Translations under genes and position numbers: made by a program
Notes under the pieces: generated by a model
What the model saw: the letters and a program-made list of their open reading frames with translations, nothing else
Databases searched by the model: none
Told to the model about the DNA's origin: nothing
NCBI RefSeq assembly: GCF_013373865.1
Contig: NC_050471.1
Coordinates: 9,444,050 to 9,508,049 of the forward strand
DNA length: 64,000 nt
Direction: 5' to 3'
Origin: Monomorium pharaonis
Lineage: Eukaryota; Arthropoda; Insecta; Hymenoptera; Formicidae
In this document: piece by piece, positions 36,556 to 48,900 of the stretch
How positions within the stretch are numbered: position 1 is the stretch's first letter
Layout of the letters: the number at the start of each line of letters is the position of its first letter

Positions 36556-39500
36556 TATCTCCTGGGTCCAATCTCTCTCTCCCTCATTCTGGTCCTCGTG
36601 GTTCCTCCTTCCGTCTCTACCGCACTTCCCCGTGAGTTTCCGCTCACTCTGTGGAGCGGGTGGGTCTTGGCGGATGTAATTAGATTCAACGAGCGAGAAA
36701 AGGGAAGGGCGGAGGGTAGCTGCTAGGTTGGAAAAGGTGGTAGCCCAGGAGGTTAGCCCGCTCTCGAGGTACGTCGCTGAAGAGGGCCATTGCCAGAGGA
36801 TGGCCAAAGGTTTCCCTCGTTTCTCTCTCACAATATTCCGGCAACCCTCTTCGTTTTCCTTTACCCGAGCTATCTTCTACGACGAGTCGGTTTTGGCGTA
36901 CACGTACGCGCTTCCGGAATCGTTTGCTCCCGGCTTCACGCTCGCTTGGAGAATAAATTTTATTATTGCTCTCCCATGAAGTAATTTTACCTTTATTTAT
37001 CTCTATTCACCGCCAGTTCTCTCGAACGAATCAGAGTGAAAAAATGACGATCGATTTCGTTATAATACAAATAGTTACACAGAAAAATTCATGTTGAATT
37101 TAACATAATATCGTATATTTCAAAAGGCATACTCAAACTTTTGTGTGACTTAATTTAACGCAAGATAAATCTATTAGAAAGTAGCGTAAATATTATGTAA
37201 AAATTTAATAAAAAATGTAACACTGAAACAATTTGGAAATAGATTGTGGGAACATGTCTCTGAAATTAACATTTAAAATATGGAACGGTTACTTTATTCA
37301 TTTATCTTAATATATAAAACTATTATTTTTATGTTGTTTATTTTTTATAAAGTACAATATTTTAATACTAAGAAATGTTGAATATTAATTTAACACAAAA
37401 TATTCAAATAACCACGTTATAAATAATAAAATATTGCAGTTTCTCACATTTTGTGCATAAATATATTTTATATTTGCAATTATTTTTACAAATATAAAAT
37501 TACGCAGTTATTATTATTTTTACAAAAGAATAAATTTGTTTAAAAGTATGAACATAACTAACAGGCAAACGTAATTATTATACGTGAGTTACGTTGCTGC
37601 AAAGCTAAAATTTGATTTTTGGAATGGTAACTTCTCCCGCGTCAGAGATTAGGGCCTAACATACATGTACCGAGAACGCGACAAAGTGATAGCATAACTA
37701 TGAGAAGATTAGCCAAGTCAAGACGACGGTGGACAGTGTTGCATTTCTAAACACAGGCCGAATGAGCGCTCGTATGAGCGGCTGTTTTTGGGGGTGGCGG
37801 AGCAAAGGGGACTCTTAAAATACTCCAAGAGCTTCTAAATCATGGAGGCTTAGTCGCCGTCGTGCGAGCAGGGATTACCTACCTTACTTCAAAGTGCCCT
37901 GCAGGTGCAGGCTCGCCGTTTCGAATCCTCTTCCACGACAGAACGTTGAATCATGATGCGTCACTCGCGCTTAACGACACCGTTTCGTGCGTGCTCGTCG
38001 AATGCACGTTCTTTTTACCCTGACAGTCGACCTTTCCTCCTGCGTCGCTGTCGAGAATATCACGGAACTTGTACCATGAAATTCCGATTTAACATTCCGC
38101 GTACGCAGTGAAATAATATATAATTCACGAGTGAAATGTCAAATATTTCGAAATAATATATACGTTTTCCGTGAATTATTTGGATTAGATTTGCAATTAA
38201 GGGTTAACGAAGGATATTCTTCGATTTGCCATTCGGAAGCAGTAATTCAGTTCGATTTGTCTGTCCCTGGGTCCACACGGTTTGTCCCTCAGGGCATTTT
38301 AAGAGCGTTCCATTGTTAAGCACCAGCAAATTTAAACGCGCGCTTATTTCCGTGAGATTCGTATCGTAAAGCGCTCCGGTGCTTTCGCCGAAGTAAAAGC
38401 GTTCGGGTGAGCCGGAATATTCGGAACCGCGTGGCTAACGATTACCATAAGAATTAAACGCGGGCAGAAGCGCGCGGAGCGATTCTCTCCCCGACGAAGC
38501 AACGTCATTTCATTTTCGCGGCAAACGAAGCCGAGGAAGAATTCTCCCAATTCTCTAAGCCCCCGTCCTAAGCCCTCAATTTCACTAGAGTAAAAGCTCA
38601 ACGGGAAGCGTGATAAAATGGCTTCTTATTCCCGCGTTTATATTCAATCTCGGCGCCGACGCCGCAGCCACAAAGGGCTCCATTTGAAACACGTTAGTCG
38701 ATGCCGTATACGCTGGATAGACACACACGCACACAATGGGGGGTAGGAGAGAATCGCGGTGATGCATTATGTAGTACCCTCGCTGATCCTCATATGCATC
38801 TATGCATGGTCTCCGCGACGTACCAACTTTATAGGCGTGCTACAACACTTACTAGCGAGCCGAAACCGTTAACGTAACTACAAACGCACTTTGTACTTTC
38901 AGTTTTGCATAGGGAAAACATTTTTGATAATGTTCTTCTTGATTCACGAAGTGAACTGATTATAAAAATATTAGCAAGAGGTGTGAGAACAACTCTCATA
39001 GAGAAACTAAAATGTATTTATTTATTTTTTAAAAAAGTTCGAATTGTTTTCTGTCTTTGGAACTCGTGGAGTTTTCAAACAAATAAGAGATCTTTTTCAC
39101 ATTTTGTTTTTAAACTGTCTACGTTTCTTTATTGAATGCGTTTCACGATTATAATTTTTATTGCTACCGAAAGATTCGTTTAGCGCAAGTATAATAATGT
39201 CTATTAAAATCTTTTTATTCTTTTTATGCTTACATAATTTAAGAATTTTTGTAAATTAAAAAAAATATATCAACATAAAAAATAGGAAAATATGTATTGC
39301 AATTTCAACTGTTATAATTGCTATTATATATTTATATTGTTTGAAATTAATAATGAAAACAAATGTATTCCTTTTTACAGATGGAACGTGTCGTATTGGT
39401 TTCGTCACTTGAAGTATCAGGTCGCTCGAGTTTTAATCGAGAGAAAATGTGAGTACAGTTTGATTTTATGGCAACGTGCATACGTAAGTACAACGTTTCG

Positions 39501-42500
39501 CACTCTGACTGATTGCTACGCGTGGAAACAATTGAATAAATGGATCAATCGGTATCCAGATGTTACAGCACTTATAGCAGAAAGAAAAAATAGTTTGCAA
39601 AGTGCTGATTTAAAATGTTTTTTCTTTTTAAACGGTAATCGTAATTTTTTATACTTATTCCTTGGTTTTATTCGACTACAATACCGCATATGATGATGAA
39701 ATTGCCTTTAAGTGACTAAAATTATCATTTTATTGCATTCAATGAAAGGGTTATGTTTTTAGCTAATTTTTCTTAAAATTTATTTATTATATTCTTGCAT
39801 GACTTAAGAAGCTTTAAATAAAAGTAAAGAAGAACAAATTTCAAAATAAATTTATATAATCATAGAACGATATGAGTATAATATATTGATGTATAGTTAA
39901 AATTATGATACAAAAAATAAAAGAACTCAATCCTGAACAGAAATATAATTTTACAAAAATCATCAATTTTAAGTATTTATAAAAAGACATTTTGCAAAAA
40001 CTAAATTTTACAAATTGAATAACAATTTTATAACAAACAGCAGCCGTCGGAAAACTTGTCCATCCGACTTACTAGAATACAGAACACATTATTTTTGCAC
40101 TAATGAGTTTTTCAGTACAAGAACGAGTCGGCCGAAGCAACTTTGAAAGTAAGTTGAACTCAAGAACGGTTCGCTTGATTTCGAGCCGGCGGCACCACCG
40201 GCGATAGCTCGCGTACCGGCAATAAATAACCACCATACCTGAGATCCACTCTATGTGGTATATGCGAGATATAGTATAGTATCGCGCAATAGTTTGCATA
40301 AAGGACTGCAGCAAATACAGAGAAGCAGACGAGAATAAGGTCGCGCAGGAATTATCGCATTTAAAATTTAACATAATACAATTAACATCGCGTTTAAATA
40401 TCAAGCATCGATGAAAAATTGTATACATATATCTCAACTATTCCAGCCTCGAAACGTTCGTTTTGACAATTAAAGATGGAGGCAAATTGTTCAGCATCGT
40501 CAGCATTTTGCGATAATCGTTAGCGTTGAATATCGATAATTTTTTTTTTAATTAACATGGTTACTCCATTGTTCCGACTGAATTACTGACCTTGGCTACA
40601 CCAGTTGATGACACGAGATAATAATGAAAGTGCGGAGTAAAATACGTTAGTTACGCCAATGCGTAAGAACGGCGATAAGGTCGCGATGATGGCGCAGATA
40701 CGCGGGCCCGGTATCTTTATTACCTCTCGCGAGACACGTTGCTCAAGTTAATGTTAATTGCCATTTTATCTTACTCAGACGCCTGATATTTTGAGCGCGT
40801 GATCCGCGAAAACTTTACGACGCGTAAACGAGAAAGACGACGAGCCTCGTGAAAACGTTGCAACTAATAACCGAGATGCACTGACGTTAATCCGCGAGCA
40901 TCAACGAAATGGTCAATGGAAATAAATATAGAAATAATCATAGTAATCACAGAAAGAATTATTAAAAGAATATCGAAGTTTATTGTAAGAAACTGATACC
41001 GTTGAGGTACTTTTACCTTAAAGGTTGCTAAAAGCATTTGCTTCATCTTTCCTGACGTGATCAAATTATGAATCTTAAAGATAAAAATATAAAAATTTCA
41101 TAGATTGTTCTATTCTTACGTTTGAATGTCTGTACAATTTCTACGAGCAATTCTCTTATTAATTTAAAAGTTATTTAAATTTTTGTTTATACTTTTCTCA
41201 TTTAATTCTTATTTAAAATCACGTTTTATGGTACTTATTTGCAAATTTGTTGAGAAAAAAATTACAAATTAAATGCACATACTCCTGATGGTTACAAATT
41301 GGTTTAAAGATGTGTACGAATAAAGCTCTAAAATTAAAAATTTTTGTCCTCTATTCTTTCTAAGAAAATATGGTCACCGTACCCAATAGGTTGTCGCGCG
41401 GAAATCTGGCGTAATTTCATAATCGTAAGAATGCCGAGGGGTGATATGCCGGTCGGCTATATTTGTCTGCCCGAGTCAAGGGTACCGTCGTACGGCGGCG
41501 CCGGGGAAAAACGTCGCGTCGCCCATGGGAGAGCAAGTGCGCCGTAAGCAAGGACAACATATTCACGAGGCTCTGTATCGGATTTTATTCCGCGGGTAAA
41601 TCCTCGAATCTCAACGGGCCCGTCTTTGCGTCTTTCACCCTCTCGCTCGATTCGTCCCCGCGACGGTCCTCAATCCACCCCCTCCGCTTTCTCCTCTTCG
41701 TCCCGTGTCCTCTCCGCGTGCCTTTCATGCCGCCGGGAGAAGTTTCGGGAGTTACGGTGACTGCTCGTAAGCCGACGGAGACGATGACGGTCCCGTCACG
41801 TCTTTTTACTGGCGAAGGTCATTTCGTCGGAGAAACGTCGATGGCAGGGTTGCGGCCCATCCCTCCCCAGGCCTACCTCGGTTTCATCTCTTCCCACCTT
41901 CCGCCCTCTCGTTTTCCTGCCACGTCCCGCTGGAGCTCGTCCGTATTCAAATATTCGGGTCGGGAATGCACGGGGAGGCGGACGAGAACCGAATTACCTG
42001 CTCTGAATTGGAGACCGGCGAAGGGGCGGGGGAGGATCGTTGGGAACTCGTTGTTACGGAACGAGGCGAGAAGAAAGTAGGACGCCTGGCGGAGAGAAGC
42101 CTTCCTTTTTTCATTTCTTTTCACGAGATGTAGTGTCATACGGTTAAAAATTTCATCGAGATACCAAGACCGATACGTTCGATAATTCAATTCAATGTAC
42201 GAAACAAAGTTATATTCTCTTTTTAAAGTGAAATCAGATAGCAGTGCTTGAGATACGTATTATTGAGAGAAAATGTCTTTCTGGAAGAGTGTACATATAA
42301 AGGAAAAAAAGCTCTCTTTTTTTGAAATCTTCGAGCCGTAAATGATACGAGATTTTAATGGCGTACGCTCGAAGATTCTTTCTTTTTTTTTTTTTAAGGA
42401 AAATGTCGTGCGCCTTACGAGTGATAAGATTACGGAAGAAGATAAGTTGGCGGAGAGATAAAACGCTCTTTGTACATTGGACTTACAATTAAGAAGAATT

Positions 42501-43870
42501 TCAAGCAGCGCTGGGAGATCTTACCGAGATCTCGAGAAAAATACCGATAACGTTTTGCATTCTCAATATAATTAAAAATGTTACGTTAAAATAAGGCCTC
42601 CTCGTCTACCGCATCGCGGTATAATAATACGAGTCAGCAAATAGTATTCAATGTAATTAATATAATTAGCACATTACTTCTCGAACGTTATTATTCACCG
42701 GGTCGTAATAAAGCCGGTCGCTTTCTTAATGTCGTATGCACGTAATAGGGAAACATACGGGCCGCGCAACATCTTATAACTGCCGCGCCATTAACGGCGC
42801 CACGATCATTGTAATATACGTTTAGTTTAGTTTAGCACACGAGGGTGGTTGCGAGCCAGCGTGCGATCGACCCCTCGCGTGCCAGCCGAGGGTGCATAAT
42901 TTATCGCCGCGTCCCGACCACCGTAATGCAATACGTTACACGCTCCGGCATGCATGTGGACTTCGCGTAGGTTATCGATGCTCCCTCAATGTCCGAGGGG
43001 CATAACTAACTACCTATAAATAGCACGATCATGTATCGGCATTCATTGCCCAACATCTCCCCATTTGGAGTGAAGCCTCCTACTCGGTAATATGGCAATA
43101 GAAAGCAATACAAGTATGTATTTTCGCACCTCTGCTCTTCTCTGTCTTCAATGTGAATGTAATTATTTTTAAAGAAGCGCCAATTGTGATCGAGGTTAAT
43201 GTTATATCATAAGCACCTTACACTAAGTATCTTAATACTAGTAGATAATTTATTCTGGAATTACTTTATTATTATTAAAAATATTTCTCGCAATGAATTA
43301 TTTACAGTGTTCTAAAGTGCTTGTAGCATTATTACTGAAATGGACGATTTTTATTTATTATTTCTACGGTTTTTAAGTGGTAACTTATTATTGAGAATTA
43401 TTTTTATCTAAGTAAGCTTATGAAACATTTTTATTAAACGTAAAGAGAGAGTACTGATCTTAAAATTATCAAAAAATTGCTAGATTATAGAACAGTTGGC
43501 ACGGGATAAAGACGTCTGATCTCGCGCGGGTAGGGAATACAGTTCCGAGGCATTGATTTAGAATAGAATTGGTTTTTATTGTGACTAGATTACAAACGGG
43601 GCCTTTTTTTACGGCGCTCAATATCGCCCAGTAGGAACGTTTACACGTAGCGAGTGAGGTGACAAACGGGACTGAAGAAGATTCTGCGTGACGTTACAAA
43701 TCACTCACCGCAGGGACTGGGATATGTGATTACGACGAACATTTGTACGACATTGGGATCCATACAAAATAGCGGTCGTTTCTTACGCCTATCTTACATG
43801 ACTATGCTTCGAGCTCTGTTGACGATCGGCCGCTCGCTGTTGACTTCCGAAGTCGTTCGATTCTCGCGTC

Positions 43871-43893
43871 GTGTGTGTGTGTGTGTGTGTGTG
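43871..43893. repeat. (GT)n microsatellite
   Basis: Eleven or so GT units in non-coding DNA. Confidence 0.95.
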
Positions 43894-45394
43894 CCTGTGT
43901 ATGTGTTTCGTCGTCGTTTCATCCCGTCAAAATCTCCCCGACGCTCCACCACACTCCCCCCGTTATGTGTAATAATTTATACAATTATCTCCGTGGCCTC
44001 GACGCGCGGCATAATTACTATACATACGTGATATCTTTTGGGTTTAACTTTGGTTTTGTTTTCTCATAACGCGCGCGGTCTATCAAATCATAAGCTACTT
44101 ATAAAAATAGGACATTTTCGTTGAATATACGTTAACGCCTTCTCTAATTACACAATCAAGGGTATATACGTATAAGTTAAACATTGTCGTTGGAACGATA
44201 AGAGTACGAAGAGGAAGAGAATCGACGGACTTGAAAAATTCAATTGCACGCGCCGCGAGAGGTTACTGTGAATATTGTTTTAGTTAATTATTTCGACAAT
44301 ACTAATTTAGATTTATAACGTACGCCTAGTCGATAGGATGTTCCATACACTGTACAACGCACAATCCGCTTACTTACAGCCTATAATATTTTTATTCTGC
44401 TGAATGATCGTTATTATCGTCATTACAATGTAACAATTTTTTGGTATACAGTTGTACGCTCGGCGCAAAAAGAACCGGCGTTCTACTATACATATATCTA
44501 CAGAATTAGTGAGTACGTAATCCGCGAGGGATCTTTATTTTAGCGTCGTCGTTCCTTCGGAAATTAATCCCCGCCCTATTATTTTACATTGTGTCGAAAA
44601 AGAAATTAGAAAGCATAATGCAGCGTACAACGATTTACATTTACGTCACATGATTCTTTTGAAGAAACACGCAATCTTTTCATTTCTCTCAGCGAAATAA
44701 TACTATTTCGTTATTTTATCGCGTATAGTCAGCATCGCACTCGAATAGTGAACATATTTTCCAAATTAAAAGAGGTAAAGTTGGGGAGGGGGATTAAATA
44801 TACTTTTCATCGCGGCGAAAGTTTAACATTTGTACTCCATTAACTTTTATCTGTCTCGAGGAATATATGCGAGTTCACCGAACTTACAATCGACCGCGCC
44901 CGATATGATCGATTACTCGCACAGTACATCATATTTACATCGTAATCAAATATTTTCAAAGGTAAATTCGGTCAATTCTTTCATCGTGAGAGACACTGGT
45001 TCTTTATCCTTTTTTTCTTCCTTTTAATTTTCGCGAAAATCCCGAAATCAAAGATTTAGAGTTGTCAGTGAAATTCAAAATTCGCGAAAAGTAAATATTT
45101 TCAATTTTGCGACAAAGTTTGCATCAACATGTATAATTTCAATTGGTTATTGATTAACGCATGACCTCGAACTTTTTATAAAGATTTATGAAGAAGTCAT
45201 TTGACTATTAGTATTTTTGAAATTTATTACAACTGAATCATTTCTGCGACTCTCGGTGGAGATATAAATGTGATACTTCCGAGCTTAATTCGCTTAGATC
45301 AAACATTCGATGTTTAATGAAACGAAACGAGATATCACGATAAATTGGGAGGAATCGGGACAACGCGTGAGTAGTCGATAAAACTCTACTGGCC

Positions 45395-45865
45395 TCAATC
45401 GTCATCCCGCGGTAAAGACAGCGTCTGCGAACCGGACGCGATCGGCGGCGTTGTCCAGCAGTCGAACAACGACGGCCAGTAGCCGGTGGCGGTAGTCGCG
45501 TGTTGCCAGTAACCAGTCAATCCGGTACTGCTTCCAGTGGCCGTACCCGGTCCACCTACGCCGATGCCAACTCCCACGCCAATACCACCGGCGGTGGCGG
45601 CTACCACCTGTTCGGGATTCACCATGCTACTCGTCTCGATGACACTTCGCTCGTCCACTTCCATCTTTTGGTCCGCCGCGGGCCCGTCCTCATCGTACAT
45701 GAGATAATGCGGGTGCGAAGTCGTCGACGATGGCGTCGACGATAGCGTCGGCGAGGCGGCGGACCTAGGCCTGGGTCACTCTTGCGACCTGAGCTGATTG
45801 TCGCTCGGCTGGCCTGACACCGTGGCTGCGGTCGCCCCAGCGGCGGACTGCGGCACCACTTGATT

Positions 45866-45897
<32 letters not shown>

Positions 45898-45967
45898 TGA
45901 GGGAGCTCCCAGAATTCGGATTCGTTACGCTGTGATGATGGGGGCTAGACGTAGCCCCCGCTTCGCC
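45395..45967 (-). other. In-frame open extension downstream of the Ptx1 stop (readthrough candidate)
   Basis: Continuing the Ptx1 frame past its TGA (45968-45970) gives 63 open codons. These include SSPHHHSVTNPNSGSSLSGG, a glycine run, and NQVVPQSAAGATAATVSGQP. A second TGA follows at 45776-45778, then 126 further open codons (SPTLSSTPSSTTSHPHYLMY and later EDGPAADQKMEVDERSVIET) to TGA at 45395-45397. I checked the phase codon by codon. The amino-acid usage (Ser, His, Pro, Gly, Thr) resembles the upstream Ptx1 tail. The second stop is in TGA-C context, which favours readthrough in insects, while the first is TGA-G. Alternatives are an unrecognised intron (a CAG|GTCTGAG donor sits at the first stop) or an untranslated region that is open by chance because it is GC-rich. 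Confidence 0.45.
45868..45897. repeat. (CCG)n trinucleotide run
   Basis: About ten GCC/CCG units. On the minus strand in the Ptx1 frame they read as glycine codons. Such a run could carry assembly length errors, but only multiples other than three would shift the frame. Confidence 0.9.
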
Positions 45968-48900
45968 TCAGACCTGGGCCCTGGCGGTGGCGTTGGCGTG
46001 TGCCTCGGGACCACCCGGGGAATGAGGGTTCGCGCCGGCCGCTGTTGTCAACGCGTACTGACAGGCGCTCAGACCACCGCCGCCACCGCCGACGGAAGAC
46101 GCTCTCGAGCTCACGGGACTTATACTTCCGGCTGTGGTGCCGCCTGTGGTGCCGCCCGCGCCGAAAGAACCGCCGCCGCCGCCACCGCCGTAACCGCTGC
46201 TATGCTGTTTCGCCTTCATTCGTAGGGAGGCGATGCTACTCGACGTCATTACCGTGCAGGACTCGGGCGACCGATGGTGAGGCCCGTAGACCGGCGGTCC
46301 ATAAGGATGATGCGGCGCCGCCGGCGCCGCGTATGGACACGCCGCGCCAGACGCAGCGACCGGTGAGCTCGCGACACCAAGACCGGAGCCCATCCCCGGT
46401 AACATAGACGTGGCCGCTTGGCCGACCGAAACTGACATGCCGCCCACGTGGCTGCCCGCGACCGACGTCGCCGCGGCGTTAAAGGGATTCACTGGGCTGA
46501 CCTGAGCGTGATGGTGATGATGCGACGCCGCAGGCACGACTGAGCCCAGGGTGTTCATCCAGGGAAAGCTCTTGCCGCTCAACGGCGATGGTACCTTCGC
46601 CGCCCAGTTGTTGTACGTGCTGTACGAGCTGTAGAGGGTGTCAGGATCCGGGAACGGTTGGGTGATGAAGCCGTTGAGGCTGGCTGTACTGAAGCCCGAC
46701 TTGAAATCCGCCGCGGCCTGCGCGGCGGCGTTCATTGCGTTTCGCTCTTTCTTCCGCCATTTCGCCCGCCTGTTCTTGAACCAGACCTAGAAACAGAAAA
46801 ACGGAACGTTGCGAGAAAAATGTCTCCATTCATTATAATATTGTAGAATATTGTTTGAACAATTTAAGAGATAAATGTCGATTATCTTTTCTCTTCGATA
46901 TTTTATCTCTGTCTCTAGAATGAGCGTTGTAAACGGACGCTATGTTTTTTACGATATATAGGAAGACTTCTGTCTCCAGATTTTGTTTTCAACATCTATA
47001 TGTACATCTAGCTCGTATATTGCGAACGAACGCGGAGGAGAAAATGGAGGGAAGGCACAACAATGCGTAGCGTTTCTCGCCAGATTTTGTGAACGTTCGT
47101 ACGTCACGGGTTATTAGTTATGAACGCAACGAAGAGAGCAACCGGGTGGCGGTTTCGCTCCGTGGTAAACGGTAGACGGTGAGTCTCGAGACAAATAGCA
47201 AGAAAACCCCGGCGAGCTCCTCCATCCTGAAATATGACGGCGTTAATTCAAGACGGCCCTTCTTCCGCGCTCGATACCACCGGCGAACTTCGTCAGCCGT
47301 TTCCACCCTCCTCCCGTCTCTCTTCGCTCGCCCTTCAACCTACCTACCCACTCGGTGTCCTTCGACTGTGTCGTCTTCTCTTTCTTGACGACGCCCGCCG
47401 CCGTCCCTGCTCGCCCCCAACAATTATACGGGTGGTTGCGCTCAGATACACGTCGCTCTCGCGTAACTGTAAGGCAAGGGGCGGGAAAATGCGCGCGACA
47501 TACGAAGGGTCGGTGGCGTAAGTATTCGACGAAGAGAGGGTCGACGAGTAGCTGGCGGGGGAGCAGAAAGGAGGGAAGGATAGTGAGGGTGAAGCAATGC
47601 TGAAGGAGGTCGGCGGAATACTCCGTAAGATGGATGGCCTTACGATCACGCCGTGGAAACGCTAAGAGGCGCGACGGGTCATTGAAAGTGGGGGCGGAAG
47701 ACTAGCTAATGAAGAATAATGTCCCTTCCTCTCGACGATTATTCCTGGAACGTCGCAACGTAACGGCTAGCCCGAATTTACGAGTAATCTTCGTTGTAGA
47801 AACCGAATCGGAATAATCTTAACGGGGACGACTGATGGAATGATGGCGCGGAAGATAAATTGAATTTTAACATGAAAATCACGTGACTTTATGTATCGTA
47901 TTTCTTTAAGGAGTTGTTATTCTCGTTATCATATTCTTATACTATTATATATTATATTTACCATTAATATTACTATCGATACGCTATTTTTTGTTAATTT
48001 TTAAATCGATATTAGAGTGGCTCACTTTCGAATTATCCTCGCGGAGGGTATGTACATGCAGGTGCGTATTTATTTTTTTTTTCCACATCGGTAAGCCGCA
48101 CGAGGAAACATCATTGGATTTTACGAAGCGGCCCGGTAGCCGCGACAGCATGGGCGACGACGGTAAGCCAGGAGGGAGTAAATTCGATAGGACAGAATGG
48201 TACGGCGGGCGAAAGATGCCGCGACTCGAGAATCAATAAACTCTCTCCCGCGCAAAGGCGCACCGTGTACACACAAGATGCCGCGCCCATAAAGTTTAAC
48301 AGCGTCGCGCGAAATCTCGACCGAGGCCATATCCGGAATGACCGGGAGAGTTTTAATGCTCGGGATTCATAAGCTCGCCGACGAACGTATACGGCTCGAG
48401 ACCCCGAGCGGGAAACTATCGCTTGACCGACTGGATTCCAGTCTATATTGACCAAATGATCCTGCGAAATCGTGAGAGGAATCGCGTTTGTGACATAAAT
48501 ATACCAACAACGCGTGTCGCATTTCGATAATAATTTATGATATTAATTAATCGGTATATTACGTTAATCTCATTAATAGCTATTTCCAATCCAATTTGAC
48601 GAATATCCACAAAATATTGGCGCTGCGAGTTACGATATGTAAAATCTGTTTCCACTCGTAGGGCCGCGCGCTTGCCGCAGTTGCGTGTTAATTTTTTCAC
48701 ATATGAGCTAAAAAGATTAGGCGTTATTAAAACGCGTCGGAGCGATCCTCAACGGCTGTTGAAAACATCGAAATATACATTTTCGAAGGTAGCCTGGTTG
48801 ACGCGATAAATCGAATCCATTGTTTTCCGCTTGGCAACCGGCTCGGAGAACAATGGTCGCGTCACATCATTCGGGCAATAAAATCTCATCAAATCACGAC

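Larger units (their letters stand above)
30256..45394. other. Large gene-poor region
   Basis: Apart from the repeats listed separately, I find no gene supported by motifs or splicing in these 15 kb. GC- and CpG-rich islands (30.4-30.9, 31.7-32.3, 35.2-36.9, 41.4-42.1 kb) alternate with AT-rich DNA. The longest ORFs are either simple-repeat translations or lie in GC-rich islands where stops are rare. Part of this may be Ptx1 3' UTR and its downstream regulatory DNA. Confidence 0.5.

Noticed and set aside
37905..37940. Second tRNA-like box (GTTTCGAATCC)
   Set aside because: No cloverleaf can be drawn around it.
39292..39693. 133-codon plus-strand ORF
   Set aside because: Hydrophobic, AT-rich composition without family motifs; an acceptor-like site near 39380 has no partner.
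40072..40437. 121-codon minus-strand ORF
   Set aside because: No recognisable domain, no splice sites in phase, AT-rich composition; could be a degraded repeat but not supported.
41463..42080. 205-codon plus-strand ORF
   Set aside because: It lies in a GC-rich island where stops are rare, has no recognisable domain, no splice context and Arg/Ser/Pro-biased composition; treated as chance.
48300..48345. Minus-strand peptide resembling RYPDMSTREEIA (reads IPDMASVEISR)
   Set aside because: Considered as a second Ptx1 homeodomain exon, but the surrounding residues do not match a homeodomain and no suitable donor follows.
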